From the NCBI GenBank assembly GCA_012728785.1, contig JAAYEK010000030.1:1-37759 (forward strand): a DNA stretch of 37,759 nt, read 5' to 3'. The notes under the pieces were generated by a model that saw only the letters and a program-made list of their open reading frames with translations, did no database searches and was not told the origin of the DNA. Source of the stretch: Bacillota bacterium. Its GTDB lineage: Bacteria; Bacillota; UBA4882; UBA8346. Below, piece after piece: positions 1 to 9,145 of this stretch (position 1 is the stretch's first letter; the number at the start of each line of letters is the position of its first letter). The position numbers and the translations under genes were made by a program.

Positions 1-88
1 ATCCGGGAGGATTCGAAGCTATCCCGTTCCTTCCTTCGTGCCGATTCAAAGGTACCGTTTCGTGAAACGATTGACTCGGAACTATATC

Positions 89-1801
89 CTACGTATCGTA
101 GGTCACTATATCCTTCAAGTTTAATTGGACTTGGACTGATCCGTTCCAATTATTTTCTTCTAATGAAAATGCCAAATCCACTTCTTTAGTAGAAGCCAGT
201 TCTTGATGAAGACTACCTAAATTAAAACCGATTCCTTCCCGGATTATATTACTATCTGCCACCTTTAATTTTAAGTGTTTACCGTTTTCACCCACATTAC
301 GGTATTCAACTACTTGCAAGGATTTACAACCCAATACCGGAGTCGGGTTCGCCGGACCGCAGGGTGCCAGTTTACCTAATTCTCTGGCTAAATCCAGAGT
401 GACTCCGTCCAAAGCCACCATACTCTCAATTTTAAGCCAAGGCAGCAAATCTTCTTCGGTTAAAATAGTCTTAACTTGCGTTAGAAATGCCTTCTTGAAA
501 TCGCGGAACTGTTCTCTAGTTACGGTTAAACCTGCTGCAAATTCATGACCGCCATATCGGACCAAATATGGACCGCAGGCTTCAATGGCTTTAAAAAGAT
601 TGAACCCGGCAATACTCCGTCCGGAACCGCGTCCCTCATCTCCTTCAAATCCAATCAAGACTACGGGTTTATGATAGATTTCAACCAACTTAGAGGCAAC
701 AATCCCGATTACACCTAAGTGCCATCCTTCACCGGCTAAAACCAGGGCATACTCTTGAGCTAGCTCCGGTTCGGCTTCTATTTGAGCTAGCGCTTCCATT
801 AATACTTCATTTTCGGTCATTTGCCGGTTCTGGTTTTCCTTTTCCAATTCTTTAGCCAAATCCATGGCTTGAAGATCGTTGTTTGTTAGAAACAATTTCA
901 CTCCGATCGATGGGTTCCCCATTCTTCCGGCCGCATTAATCCGGGGGGCTAATAAATACCCGATATGCCCCGCATTAAGAACCCGCTCTCCCAATCCGGC
1001 GGTCTGAATTAAAGCTTGTAATCCAATATTAGCTGTTTTTTGCATCCGTTCCAATCCGTATTTTACAATAACCCGATTCTCATCTAAAAGCGGGACAATA
1101 TCAGCCACTGTTCCGAATGCAACTAAATCCAGGTTATTAAAAAGCCATTCCTTTATCTCCGGAAACCAGGTCGCCAACCCCTGTAATAATTTGAAGGCTA
1201 CACCTACCCCGGCTAACTGAGTAAAAGGATAACCGGAGTCGGGGATTTTAGGATCAATAACTGCAACTGCTTGAGGAAGTTCCGCCTGGGGTTGGTGATG
1301 GTCAGTCACAATCAAATCAATTCCTTTGGTTTTCAAATATGCCCCTTCTTCAATGGCGGTTATCCCACAATCAACGGTAATTACCAATTGAACCCCACGG
1401 GCAAACGCCTTCTCCAAGGAACTAAGATGCAAACCATAGCCCTCTTCCAAACGCTTTGGAATATAGTAAAGAATTTTCCCCGGGAGAAGTTTACCTAATA
1501 CTCTAACCAACAAAGCCACCGAAGTAACTCCATCAACATCATAATCACCATATATTAATACTTGTTCCTGATTTTTTACAGCTTGTTCCAGTCGATCGAC
1601 GGCTTCTCCCATCTGATTAAAGAGAAAAGGATCATGTAAGCGACTAATATCCGGCGCTAAAAAAGCATCAGCTTTTTCAATATCGGTGATTCCTCGGTTT
1701 ACAAGTAACTGGCCTAAAAGAGGCGACACACCCAATTTCCTTGCTAATTCGTCGCTTAATTCAGGATAAGTTTCTACTAGTTTCCATACTTTACCAGACA
1801 T
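89..1801 (-). CDS. recJ: Single-stranded-DNA-specific exonuclease RecJ
   Basis: 5'-3' single-strand exonuclease of recombination and mismatch repair, cytoplasmic. Visible motifs: YGDYDVDG at residues 84-91, VDCG at 143-146, the DHH triad at 167-169, NAAGRMG at 289-295, and the DHHA1-domain motif GGHEFAAG at 417-424. The C-terminal OB-like region follows. At 570 aa it has the length of a compact bacterial RecJ. The ATG is preceded by TAGGAGTG seven bases upstream. It is the leftmost gene, and no downstream partner is visible before the window ends; positions 1-88 hold nothing recognisable. The family is unmistakable from the DHH and GGH motifs together. Confidence 0.97.
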   Translation of the reverse strand: MSGKVWKLVETYPELSDELARKLGVSPLLGQLLVNRGITDIEKADAFLAPDISRLHDPFLFNQMGEAVDRLEQAVKNQEQVLIYGDYDVDGVTSVALLVRVLGKLLPGKILYYIPKRLEEGYGLHLSSLEKAFARGVQLVITVDCGITAIEEGAYLKTKGIDLIVTDHHQPQAELPQAVAVIDPKIPDSGYPFTQLAGVGVAFKLLQGLATWFPEIKEWLFNNLDLVAFGTVADIVPLLDENRVIVKYGLERMQKTANIGLQALIQTAGLGERVLNAGHIGYLLAPRINAAGRMGNPSIGVKLFLTNNDLQAMDLAKELEKENQNRQMTENEVLMEALAQIEAEPELAQEYALVLAGEGWHLGVIGIVASKLVEIYHKPVVLIGFEGDEGRGSGRSIAGFNLFKAIEACGPYLVRYGGHEFAAGLTVTREQFRDFKKAFLTQVKTILTEEDLLPWLKIESMVALDGVTLDLARELGKLAPCGPANPTPVLGCKSLQVVEYRNVGENGKHLKLKVADSNIIREGIGFNLGSLHQELASTKEVDLAFSLEENNWNGSVQVQLNLKDIVTYDT

Positions 1802-2091
1802 TTATTTACACTCCTAATTTAAAGGCCGGCGGACAGATTCCCCCGGCTATCTTAGGTTAAGAATTCGTTATTCTTCCGTGACGTTCCTGCTTGTTTTAAA
1901 AAGAACTTTAACTAGCATCCGGCAAGTAAAAGTATCAACTAAAGTAACTTTAATCAATATCAATATTTAGCTAGTAACATTCAACTAAGATTAATACGTT
2001 ACCTAATCTTAACAAAAATTTTGCTTCTTATTCATGCCTTGTTTAGCTGCTATTATCGTCAGCTTACAACTTAACTACAGCTAAAATGCGG

Positions 2092-2121
2092 TTGACAGGT
2101 GGCCAAGCTTTTGGATATACT
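2092..2121 (+). promoter_or_regulatory. SigA-type promoter for the lytic transglycosylase
   Basis: TTGACA (2092-2097) and TATACT (2116-2121) are separated by 18 bases and point to the gene starting at 2260. This leaves a leader of about 130 bases that is AT-rich and has no obvious fold. The rest of the 1802-2259 gap is AT-rich and I see no gene in it. Confidence 0.7.
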
Positions 2122-2259
2122 CAAAAACGCGTTGGTTTATCTTAAAAATAATATTTTAACTATTATATCCAATAAATCCAATCTAAGATCCCAATATTAA
2201 ATGCATTCGAGGTTTATTATTTTTGTTTCAAATTTTAATATAAAGGAAGGTATTGCTAT

Positions 2260-2835
2260 TTGTTAACTGTTTTTTATTCGGAAACCACTCCAAAAATCCC
2301 AAAGTGTATTACATTTATAGTATTATTTGTATTACTTAGTTTAACTCCTTGTCTGGTTAGTAATTATTCTGAACAACAAAGAGCCCACCAAGAATGGCAG
2401 CTTATTTCAGATCGGGTGCTTTCAATTATGCGGATGTACAACTGTGATAATCAAGAGATCTATGAATCGATTATGTCTACTTTTGATCCAATATTGGTTG
2501 CAGTCGTAATTGCCATCGAAAGTGAATATCGAGTCGACGCCGTCAGCCGCGTCGGCTGTCGGGGATTAATGCAATTATCCCCCGATAAACTTGAAGATTG
2601 GAAGAATATTCATCAAAATATCCAAGTTGGCGCCGCTTATTTAGAAACCCAGATAAAACGTTTTGGCGATTTGGAACTAGCCTTTGCCGCTTATAACGCC
2701 GGCCCGGAATGGGTTCAGAAATATCAAGGCATTCCCCCTTTTAAGGAGACCATCGCCTATGTGAAAAAGGCAAAAGGTTTTGGAATAGAACACGTCAAAC
2801 CAGATCAAACATGGGAGATTGCCAAACAAATTTAA
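2260..2835 (+). CDS. Membrane-anchored lytic transglycosylase (SLT domain)
   Basis: Cleaves peptidoglycan glycan strands. An N-terminal hydrophobic segment (about residues 17-34) anchors or exports it, and the SLT fold fills residues 75-180. The likely catalytic glutamate is E87 in the AIESEY motif. GLMQLSP (102-108) and AAYNAGP (143-149) are the two other family signatures. The start is TTG, chosen because AAAGGAAGG sits nine bases upstream and no better ATG precedes the hydrophobic segment. At 191 aa it is a short stand-alone SLT protein, like those used in wall remodelling or spore-cortex work. It is transcribed alone, opposite to its neighbours on both sides. Confidence 0.9.
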   Translation: MLTVFYSETTPKIPKCITFIVLFVLLSLTPCLVSNYSEQQRAHQEWQLISDRVLSIMRMYNCDNQEIYESIMSTFDPILVAVVIAIESEYRVDAVSRVGCRGLMQLSPDKLEDWKNIHQNIQVGAAYLETQIKRFGDLELAFAAYNAGPEWVQKYQGIPPFKETIAYVKKAKGFGIEHVKPDQTWEIAKQI

Positions 2836-2858
2836 AACTAGATTAGGTTAAACCTTTA

Positions 2859-2910
2859 TCCGGCAAGTTTATTTTTAAGATTCTTGACTTTATATAGGTT
2901 ACTTGCCGGA
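2859..2910. repeat. 10-bp inverted repeat downstream of the transglycosylase gene
   Basis: TCCGGCAAGT (2859-2868) and its exact complement ACTTGCCGGA (2901-2910) flank a 32-base AT-rich loop. It is not followed by a T-run, so it is a weak terminator at best. The same ATCCGGCAAGT word also occurs at 1917-1927 on the other side of the gene. The remainder of 2836-3139 contains the terminator at 2917-2947 and no convincing gene. Confidence 0.6.
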
Positions 2911-2916
2911 CACAGG

Positions 2917-2947
2917 TAAAAAAAATACCCGGCATGCCTAGCCGGGT
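2917..2947 (-). terminator. Rho-independent terminator of the HAD/HD gene pair
   Basis: Stem ACCCGGC (2927-2933) with GCCGGGT (2941-2947) and a 7-base loop. Read on the minus strand the stem is followed by a run of about nine U residues (A-run at 2917-2925), so it terminates the minus-strand genes that end at 3140. Confidence 0.85.
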
Positions 2948-3139
2948 TCTTCAAAAAAAATATTTTCCGATCCGTATTCCTCTTGTACGGGTTAAGTTTC
3001 ATTCTTTATATCGTGTGTTTACAGAAATAAGTTTAGGGCTATTTTTACTTTTCACCTTTATTTTCATAGTTTTAACAAACGGTAATCCGCTAAACTCTTT
3101 AGACATGGGCTTTCACCCTGGATCTGATATTTTCGAAGT

Positions 3140-3940
3140 TTAAGGAATTATCTCCGCTACTGAATTAACCACCCGCTTCGGCCGATAGGGAAACTTACTT
3201 AACATCTCCTTTTGGGTGACTCCGGTCAACACCATAATTGTCTCCAGACCTGATTCCAGCCCTACTTTGATATCGGTATCCATCCGGTCACCAACCATTA
3301 CCGCATTTTCCGAGTGTTCATCCAAATACCTAAGGGCTAACCGCATTATTAAAGGATTGGGTTTTCCCACATAATAGGCCATATATCCGGTTGCTTTCTC
3401 AAGCATGGCGGCTACCGCGCCACAGCCAGGAATCGCTCCCGTCTCCGCCGGTCCCGAAGGATCAGGGTTAGTGGCGATAAAAGGGACCCCCTCCATAATC
3501 AATTGGGAGGCCCTAATTATCCGATCATAAGAATAAGATTCAGTCTCACCTAAAATTACATACTCAGGGTTATAATCAGTTAAGGTATACCCTACTTCAT
3601 TTAACGCTTGATATAAGCCGGTCCCGCCCAAAACAAAGGCCGATCCACCCGGCTTTTGAGACTGGACAAAACTGGCTGTGGCCATGGCGCTGCTAAACAA
3701 ATGTTGAGCATCAACCGGGATTCCCGATGCGTTTAAACGGTGCTGAAGATCATCCGGAGTGTAGCGGGAATTATTAGTTAGAATTAAGTATTTATGCCCG
3801 CCATCATTAAGCCGGTGGATAAAATCATTGGCTCCCGGGATCGCCCGGGCGCCATGGACCAACACTCCATCCATATCAATTAAATAGGTCTTTTTTACAG
3901 AGACGGAACTTGGGCGTTCCTTTGATTCTTGGCTTGTCAT
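3140..3940 (-). CDS. HAD-superfamily IIA phosphatase (NagD/AraL-like)
   Basis: Predicted phosphatase acting on a small phosphorylated metabolite; the substrate cannot be told from sequence. All four HAD motifs are present: DMDGVL at residues 22-27 (nucleophile D22, acid D24), TNNS at 55-58, K193 in GKPNP, and GDRMDTDI at 217-224. The region between motifs II and III has the length of a type IIA cap. 266 aa is normal for NagD-like enzymes. GGAGG lies nine bases before the ATG. It lies 71 bases downstream of the HD-domain gene on the same strand, and the two probably share a transcript ending at 2917-2947. Confidence 0.9.
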   Translation of the reverse strand: MTSQESKERPSSVSVKKTYLIDMDGVLVHGARAIPGANDFIHRLNDGGHKYLILTNNSRYTPDDLQHRLNASGIPVDAQHLFSSAMATASFVQSQKPGGSAFVLGGTGLYQALNEVGYTLTDYNPEYVILGETESYSYDRIIRASQLIMEGVPFIATNPDPSGPAETGAIPGCGAVAAMLEKATGYMAYYVGKPNPLIMRLALRYLDEHSENAVMVGDRMDTDIKVGLESGLETIMVLTGVTQKEMLSKFPYRPKRVVNSVAEIIP

Positions 3941-4011
3941 TAAGTGTATCCTCCAATTTATTTAATATTGAATATTTCAAAGCTGAAATTTCTCAAACTA
4001 TTAGTTGCAGT

Positions 4012-5211
4012 TTAGGATGTAAAGTATTTAAAAATTTCATCGAAATTGATCCCAGCGATTGTTTTTCCTTGGTACATCTCTTGTAACCTTCTTTTCCCTT
4101 CTTCCAGATGGGGCGCCCTGACTCCGTAACGAATCGACAGCGATGCCTCAATAAAAGCGGCCAAATGGTCACAAGCCTTAATAATTTTCCCATCCAACGG
4201 GCAAAACTGATCTTGATTATACTTTTCGGAGATTTCCTCACTTGATAATCCCTTAATTATTTCGCCTTGATCTATAATTTTATTTTCAAATTCATCCTCC
4301 ACAAAAAACCGGATTTCTCGATGCCAGGCGGGTGGTAGTAACGGTAAGATTCTCTCTTCCACCTGAATTCCCTCATACTCCTTGATCAAGTCTTGAAGGC
4401 CTTCGATCGAGCTTTTCACCGGCGATACAATATCCCTGGTCAATACTTCCGGAAGATCATGAAAAAGAGCGCCGAAGTAATTATTATAGATCCGACGGTC
4501 GCAACCATCAATCTCAATCGTGCATAAATAAGCCAACATGGCTACAATGAGCATATGGCCCAATACCGAAGTCTTCGGAAGGCGCGGCGACTGGGCCCAT
4601 CGTTGTTGAAACCGAAGTTGGCCGCAGAGATCGATGAAGCCGAAAGATTTCTTGCCGAGGGATATTTTTTGGACACCGATCAGATCGAAATAGTCTTCAA
4701 TTTCATTTTCAATCTCTTCCTTGGTCCGTTCGATTCCATAAATAAACGGGTTCATGGTATAAATTATTTTAAACTCCCAATTGGTCGCGAGATAATGGGC
4801 TGCTTTTAATATTTTCCGTTCGAGCTTATATTGAGCAGGTTCTCCCAACAAGTACTCCCGAAACCTACCGGCAAAATTTCCTTTAAGGTTACCGATATCC
4901 GGTATTAATTGTTCCAAGACCCATTCATTGAGTTCCCTGCCTTTCCGATCCATCATCTGATGAAATACCGGTGGTTTAATATCAGTTAAAATCAACCGGT
5001 GGAGAAACTCAAAAAGGCCGCCCTCAATCAGACTAATCCAATTGATGGCGGCGTTCCGCTCATAGGTTTCATACTTGGCAATTACAAAAGCGATCAGCAT
5101 TTTATGGGCTTGTTTGTCCAATTCGGTTAGTTCCACAGGGCGGACATGATCATTCCACCGCTGGATGCTGGCAGCATCATAAAACCGTTCAATAATTCCT
5201 TTTCCAATCAT
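4012..5211 (-). CDS. HD-domain phosphohydrolase (YfbR-like)
   Basis: Metal-dependent phosphohydrolase of the HD superfamily. The C-terminal half carries the HD signature: H219 in SVLGHM, H251-D252 in ALFHDLPEVL, and D348 in KACDHLAAF. The spacing resembles 5'-deoxynucleotidase YfbR. The N-terminal half (residues 1-195) is helical and also has a well-spaced set of histidines, but I do not recognise it. At 399 aa it is about twice the size of YfbR, so it may be a two-domain version. GAGGTAGAAAT precedes the ATG. The partner HAD phosphatase gene lies downstream, which suggests a nucleotide or metabolite clean-up pair. The specific substrate is unknown. Confidence 0.8.
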   Translation of the reverse strand: MIGKGIIERFYDAASIQRWNDHVRPVELTELDKQAHKMLIAFVIAKYETYERNAAINWISLIEGGLFEFLHRLILTDIKPPVFHQMMDRKGRELNEWVLEQLIPDIGNLKGNFAGRFREYLLGEPAQYKLERKILKAAHYLATNWEFKIIYTMNPFIYGIERTKEEIENEIEDYFDLIGVQKISLGKKSFGFIDLCGQLRFQQRWAQSPRLPKTSVLGHMLIVAMLAYLCTIEIDGCDRRIYNNYFGALFHDLPEVLTRDIVSPVKSSIEGLQDLIKEYEGIQVEERILPLLPPAWHREIRFFVEDEFENKIIDQGEIIKGLSSEEISEKYNQDQFCPLDGKIIKACDHLAAFIEASLSIRYGVRAPHLEEGKRRLQEMYQGKTIAGINFDEIFKYFTS

Positions 5212-5340
5212 ATTTCTACCTCAGCTTCTTCAGCTTCTTCTAAACGGACTATTGGATAAATTCGCCCAACTACCATATTTACCTTCTTAGCGGCCTAATT
5301 TTTACATTAGAAGCAATAGAAGCTTTTAAAACGATCTTAA

Positions 5341-5368
5341 TTGACGTAGACGGCTACTTTGTTATAAT
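5341..5368 (+). promoter_or_regulatory. SigA-type promoter for the TPR protein
   Basis: TTGACG (5341-5346) and TATAAT (5363-5368), spacer 16. Predicted transcript start is near 5375, which gives a very short leader with GGAGG at 5379-5383. Confidence 0.8.
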
Positions 5369-5391
5369 ATTCTTAACTGGAGGTTATTTAA

Positions 5392-6216
5392 ATGATGAAT
5401 CTAAAAAAAATCTGGGAAGCCCATCTTTCATTAGTCTTACTACTCTGGATAATTGTTACCGCTGCCATTCGTCCAGGCTGGGGCGTTTTTGGAGCAGGAA
5501 TTCTCATCTGGATTGCTTTACTTTACTTGACCGCCCCCGGTGTTTTTTGGAACTATATTGCGCTAATCACACCTCATTCCGCCACCGTGGACCGATTGCT
5601 AGCCAAATCCGTTTCCTATAAACCATTAATTCCTTCCCCATATTTATTTTTGGGTTTAAGTTATGCCCGTGGTAAAAAGTGGGATCAAGCCATCCCTTTG
5701 CTTGAAAAAGCGGTTGAATACGCTCCGAAGCACCAAAAAAGCCGGAATATGCTACGATTAGGCGAAGTTTACCACGCCAACAGCCTTCATGAAAAAGCGC
5801 TGGCAACCTTTGAAGAGTTATTAAAAAATGGTTTTCATTCTACAGTCCTTTTTCAGAACTTAGCTTTTACCAATCTCCAACTCAACCGTCTTCCCGAAGC
5901 CCTGGAATACGCCAAAAAAGCAAGAGCCGGCAATTTGTCGGATATCAATCCGGTATTAATCCAAGCAAAAATTCATTTTACCATGGGCGATTATCAACAA
6001 GCCAAAGATGATTACCTATGGGTGATCGATCATCTAAAATGGCCGGTGGAATCCTTTTACTGGCTGGGTCGGGCTGAGTTGGAACTGGGTGAAACCGAAT
6101 CTGCCGTCAATCATCTTCAAACAGCTGTGGAAAGAATTACAGCAGATCCCCTCCTGTCCGATGTTAGCAAAGAAGAAGCCGAGGAATGGTTGGACCGGGC
6201 CCTTGAAAGTAGGTAG
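5392..6216 (+). CDS. Membrane-anchored TPR-repeat protein
   Basis: Two hydrophobic segments at the N-terminus (about residues 11-27 and 30-48) are followed by tetratricopeptide repeats from about residue 80 to 255. Repeat cores such as AIPLLEKAVEYAP and SAVNHLQTAVERI show the A..L..A pattern. Such proteins act as scaffolds on the membrane; no partner can be named. Two adjacent ATGs (5392 and 5395) are possible, and GGAGG fits either. The gene is monocistronic, with its own promoter and a terminator at 6247-6280, and converges on secF. Confidence 0.85.
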   Translation: MMNLKKIWEAHLSLVLLLWIIVTAAIRPGWGVFGAGILIWIALLYLTAPGVFWNYIALITPHSATVDRLLAKSVSYKPLIPSPYLFLGLSYARGKKWDQAIPLLEKAVEYAPKHQKSRNMLRLGEVYHANSLHEKALATFEELLKNGFHSTVLFQNLAFTNLQLNRLPEALEYAKKARAGNLSDINPVLIQAKIHFTMGDYQQAKDDYLWVIDHLKWPVESFYWLGRAELELGETESAVNHLQTAVERITADPLLSDVSKEEAEEWLDRALESR

Positions 6217-6246
6217 AAATAGAAGGAGCGATAGAGGCGCAATCTA

Positions 6247-6280
6247 AAAAGGACTGCTTTTTGGGCAGTCCTTTTATTTT
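6247..6280. terminator. Bidirectional terminator between the TPR gene and secF
   Basis: Stem GGACTGC (6251-6257) with GCAGTCC (6265-6271), extended by A/T pairs on the outside. T-rich on the plus-strand side and A-rich on the other, so it can serve both converging transcripts. Confidence 0.88.
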
Positions 6281-6303
6281 TAAAGAGACCTATTAACCGA
6301 TTC

Positions 6304-7239
6304 TTACGCGTATTTCTTCTTCCCCAGCCAATCTTTGAGAATCGACCAAATGGGGCTGGCCACAAAGATTGAGGAATAGGTTCCGGCTGTCATACCGACG
6401 ATTAGGGCAAAGAGAAACTCCCGTAAGTTCGGCACCACCAGAAACATTACTAAAATTGCCAATACCGTAGTGAAGCTGGTATTTAACGAACGGCGAAATG
6501 TTTGTAAGATACTGTAGTTGGCCACTTCGTCAAAGGTTACATCCCTATGCTTTGATCTGTCATTTTCACGGATCCGGTCAAATACGACAATGGTATCATT
6601 GATGGAATACCCGATTACCGTTAAGATCGCCGCAATCATCGTAACGTTAACTTCCAAACCGAATAACGCGAACGCGCCTATAACTAATAAAGAGTCATGA
6701 ATCAAGGCGGCTATCGCCGCTATGCCGGATAGCAATTCAAACCTAAACCAGATATAAACCAGCATTAAAGCTATGGCGATCAGTACCGCGGTAAGCGAAT
6801 TGGTCAATAGTTCCTTACCGATCAACGGAGCAACTCTGGTAATATCCAGTCCCTGGGTTTGTTCGGCTTCACCAAACTTGGCTTCAAGAGCATCAATTAC
6901 GATCTCCTGTTCGGCGTCATTTAAAAACCGGGTATAGACCAAGACTTGATACTGCCTGTCACCATTGGAATCAATATACTCATTTGGTTGAGGCGGGTTG
7001 TAATTAAAATCGGGCAAGTCAATGGTTTTCAACACTGCCGTCACTTCATCCGAGGTTACCGGTCTGTCCACGGGGAAATAAATCTTAGTCCCTCCGGTAA
7101 AATCGACCCCTAGATTTAAGGCAGAGCCCGGGTTTTGCCCCCAGCCGTTATAAGGGTTGACAAATAAGAAGATCACACATAAAAGCATTGCCCCTAAAAA
7201 GATACCAATAAACCACCATTTGTGTTTCATTATGTCCAT
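6304..7239 (-). CDS. secF: Protein translocase subunit SecF
   Basis: Membrane component of the SecDF motor that uses the proton gradient to pull exported proteins across the membrane. TM1 is at about residues 9-28. A periplasmic domain with the family motif LGVDFTGGTKI (about 43-53) follows, then five TM segments between about 145 and 305. The motif around IDDTLLV-like SINDTIVVFDRIREN lies in TM4-5. Length 311 aa is typical. The ATG overlaps the secD stop by one base (TAATG), and its Shine-Dalgarno AGGAGG is inside secD, so the two are translationally coupled. Confidence 0.97.
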   Translation of the reverse strand: MDIMKHKWWFIGIFLGAMLLCVIFLFVNPYNGWGQNPGSALNLGVDFTGGTKIYFPVDRPVTSDEVTAVLKTIDLPDFNYNPPQPNEYIDSNGDRQYQVLVYTRFLNDAEQEIVIDALEAKFGEAEQTQGLDITRVAPLIGKELLTNSLTAVLIAIALMLVYIWFRFELLSGIAAIAALIHDSLLVIGAFALFGLEVNVTMIAAILTVIGYSINDTIVVFDRIRENDRSKHRDVTFDEVANYSILQTFRRSLNTSFTTVLAILVMFLVVPNLREFLFALIVGMTAGTYSSIFVASPIWSILKDWLGKKKYA

Positions 7240-8759
7240 TATTCCGCAACCTCCTTGACCCCAAAATGCTTGGCGTAACGGTCAGGATCATGGTCAATCC
7301 GCCATTCCAGTAAAAACCGGGTCACAAAAACAGCAGTGAACATACTTGCCAAAATACCGATGGTTAATGTCACCGCAAAACCTTGGACTGGGCCGGTGCC
7401 AAAAAAGATAAGCACTCCCGCAGCGATCAAGGTCGTGATGTTCGAGTCCAAAATAGCGGTGAGCGCGCGCCCGAATCCGGACTGGACCGCCGGACGAACC
7501 CGTTTACCATTCCGTAATTCATCTTTGATCCGTTCAAAGATGATCACATTGGCATCAACCGCCATCCCCACACCTAGGATTACACCGGCGATCCCCGGAA
7601 GTGTCAACACGCCCCGGAATAAAGCCATAATCCCTAAGACAAAGATCACGTAAAGGATCAAAGCCACATTAGCCAATATTCCCGGTAAACCGTAAAAGAG
7701 GAGCATAAAGCCGATTACTAAAAGAACTCCAATAACACCGGCGATCATGCTTTGTTTCACTATCTCCTTACCCAAGGTTGGAGCGACTTGGGTGGATTGG
7801 ACCACCCGGAGTGAGATTGGTAAAGCCCCTGATTTCATCAATAACGCATAACGCTCAACTTCTTCCTTGGGAGTACCGCCTAAAGAGATTATTCCCGAGC
7901 CATCGGGAATCGGGTCTTGAATGACCGGATCCATCAGCATGGTCTCGTCTAGATAAACCGCCATCTGTTTGTTAACGTTTTCAGTAGTAATCTTCGCCAT
8001 CTGTCTGGCGCCATCACCCTTGAACTGAAATAAAATCACCCAGCTCCGTTTGTTCTGATCAAAGTTCACTCTCACGTCTTGAAGATGAGTGCCGTCGAGA
8101 ACAATCCGATTATTGATTCGGAAAGTCAACCGCCCGGTAGCGGTAATCAAACCCTTAGCTTCCTGAAGAGACCTAACACCCGGCAATTGAACGTAAATCC
8201 GGTTCTTTCCTTCATCCAATCGGACATCGGCTTCGGACATTCCAACGGACTTTTCATTAATCCGGTTACGGATAATTGCCAATGAACGTTGCAGCGAATC
8301 TTTTGGAAAATTAGCGGCATTTTCCAGGATCTTCAGTTCGATCACATTTCCTTTAATCTCTGGTTCAAAATCAAGTTTCTTAGTTTCACCGAAAACCTTA
8401 AACTGATAATTATTAGTAAAAATCCCTAAATTTCTGGCCCGTTGTAGATCGTTTTCAGTGGCGAAACTAAACCGCAACCCTTCGTAACGATCCCCGTCCA
8501 AAGTGCCGAAGGGTGCAATTTGGAAATCAATATTAGCGTTTCTAATCTTCCTCGACAATTCGTCCTCTAATTTGGTGATAACATTAGCCCCCAACCGGTA
8601 ATCCGGAGTCAACAGTAACTCGATTCCGCCTTGCAAGTCCAAACCTTGTCTTAATGGAGGTCCCTTAAATACCTTGGTTCCAACTGGACTCAAAAGCAAT
8701 CCGAAGATTAGAACCGCGATTAGAATGAGCGCTCCTTTCCAGCGCAAATCATGTCTCAA
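7239..8759 (-). CDS. secD: Protein translocase subunit SecD
   Basis: Partner of SecF. TM1 at about residues 10-28; DLQGGIELLL follows it (family motif at about 42-51). The large extracytoplasmic P1 region is in the middle, and five TM segments run from about residue 335 to 490. The motif GMAVDANVIIFERIKDEL is the conserved TM4 signature. 506 aa is a normal length for a separate SecD. The start is TTG, with AGGAGG eight bases before it. Transcribed after the 56-aa membrane protein gene from the promoter at 9117-9145. Confidence 0.97.
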   Translation of the reverse strand: MRHDLRWKGALILIAVLIFGLLLSPVGTKVFKGPPLRQGLDLQGGIELLLTPDYRLGANVITKLEDELSRKIRNANIDFQIAPFGTLDGDRYEGLRFSFATENDLQRARNLGIFTNNYQFKVFGETKKLDFEPEIKGNVIELKILENAANFPKDSLQRSLAIIRNRINEKSVGMSEADVRLDEGKNRIYVQLPGVRSLQEAKGLITATGRLTFRINNRIVLDGTHLQDVRVNFDQNKRSWVILFQFKGDGARQMAKITTENVNKQMAVYLDETMLMDPVIQDPIPDGSGIISLGGTPKEEVERYALLMKSGALPISLRVVQSTQVAPTLGKEIVKQSMIAGVIGVLLVIGFMLLFYGLPGILANVALILYVIFVLGIMALFRGVLTLPGIAGVILGVGMAVDANVIIFERIKDELRNGKRVRPAVQSGFGRALTAILDSNITTLIAAGVLIFFGTGPVQGFAVTLTIGILASMFTAVFVTRFLLEWRIDHDPDRYAKHFGVKEVAE

Positions 8760-8851
8760 GCTTTTCTCCTCCTTATTAAAAAGAATAAAATCAGGTTTAA
8801 GCGAAATTGTAATTCATAATGTAACAAAAAATGCCTGTAGGACGTTGATGA

Positions 8852-9022
8852 TTACTTTTTTTTGTTCTTGCCGGTTTTCGGTTTTGCTTCCGAGCTGGAT
8901 TTGGCCCGGGCTTCCCGTTCGCTTTTAGCTTTGGCGACTACTTCTCTTTCAGCTTTGAAAGCCGCAAAACCAAATGCGGCAAAAATAACCAACACTAGGA
9001 CAACCGTGGCTATTACAAACAT
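8852..9022 (-). CDS. Small membrane protein upstream of secD
   Basis: A 56-codon gene: residues 1-22 are a continuous hydrophobic helix, and the remainder is strongly charged (AEREVVAKAKSEREARAK, then a lysine-rich tail ending GKNKKK). It has a single-span N-out/C-in or reversed look, but no family is recognised. A GGGGGG tract acts as ribosome-binding site about eight bases before the ATG. A second ATG four bases upstream is in a different frame. It is the first gene of the transcript that continues to secD and secF, under a consensus promoter, so an accessory role in Sec export is an inference from position. Confidence 0.75.
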   Translation of the reverse strand: MFVIATVVLVLVIFAAFGFAAFKAEREVVAKAKSEREARAKSSSEAKPKTGKNKKK

Positions 9023-9116
9023 TCATTATCCCCCCGTTTACCAATGGTAAATACAACTAAAAACCCGCCTAACCAATACCGCTAAAAGGCGAAATCCTCA
9101 CTAAAACAACTCTTTT

Positions 9117-9145
9117 ATTATAACGATTTCAATAAAAGTTGTCAA
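9117..9145 (-). promoter_or_regulatory. Consensus promoter for the small-protein–secD–secF operon
   Basis: Read on the minus strand: TTGACA (9140-9145), 17 bases, TATAAT (9117-9122). Both hexamers are perfect. The leader to 9022 contains a small self-complementary hairpin, TTTACC/GGTAAA, immediately before the Shine-Dalgarno. This separates secDF expression from yajC. Confidence 0.88.

Noticed and set aside
2934-3143. 69-codon plus-strand frame with one hydrophobic stretch
   Set aside because: It starts inside the loop of the minus-strand terminator, lacks a ribosome-binding site and overlaps the end of the HAD gene.
8862-9050. Plus-strand 62-codon frame opposite the small membrane protein
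   Set aside because: It is antisense to a frame with a better ribosome-binding site, a promoter and a clear membrane-helix pattern.
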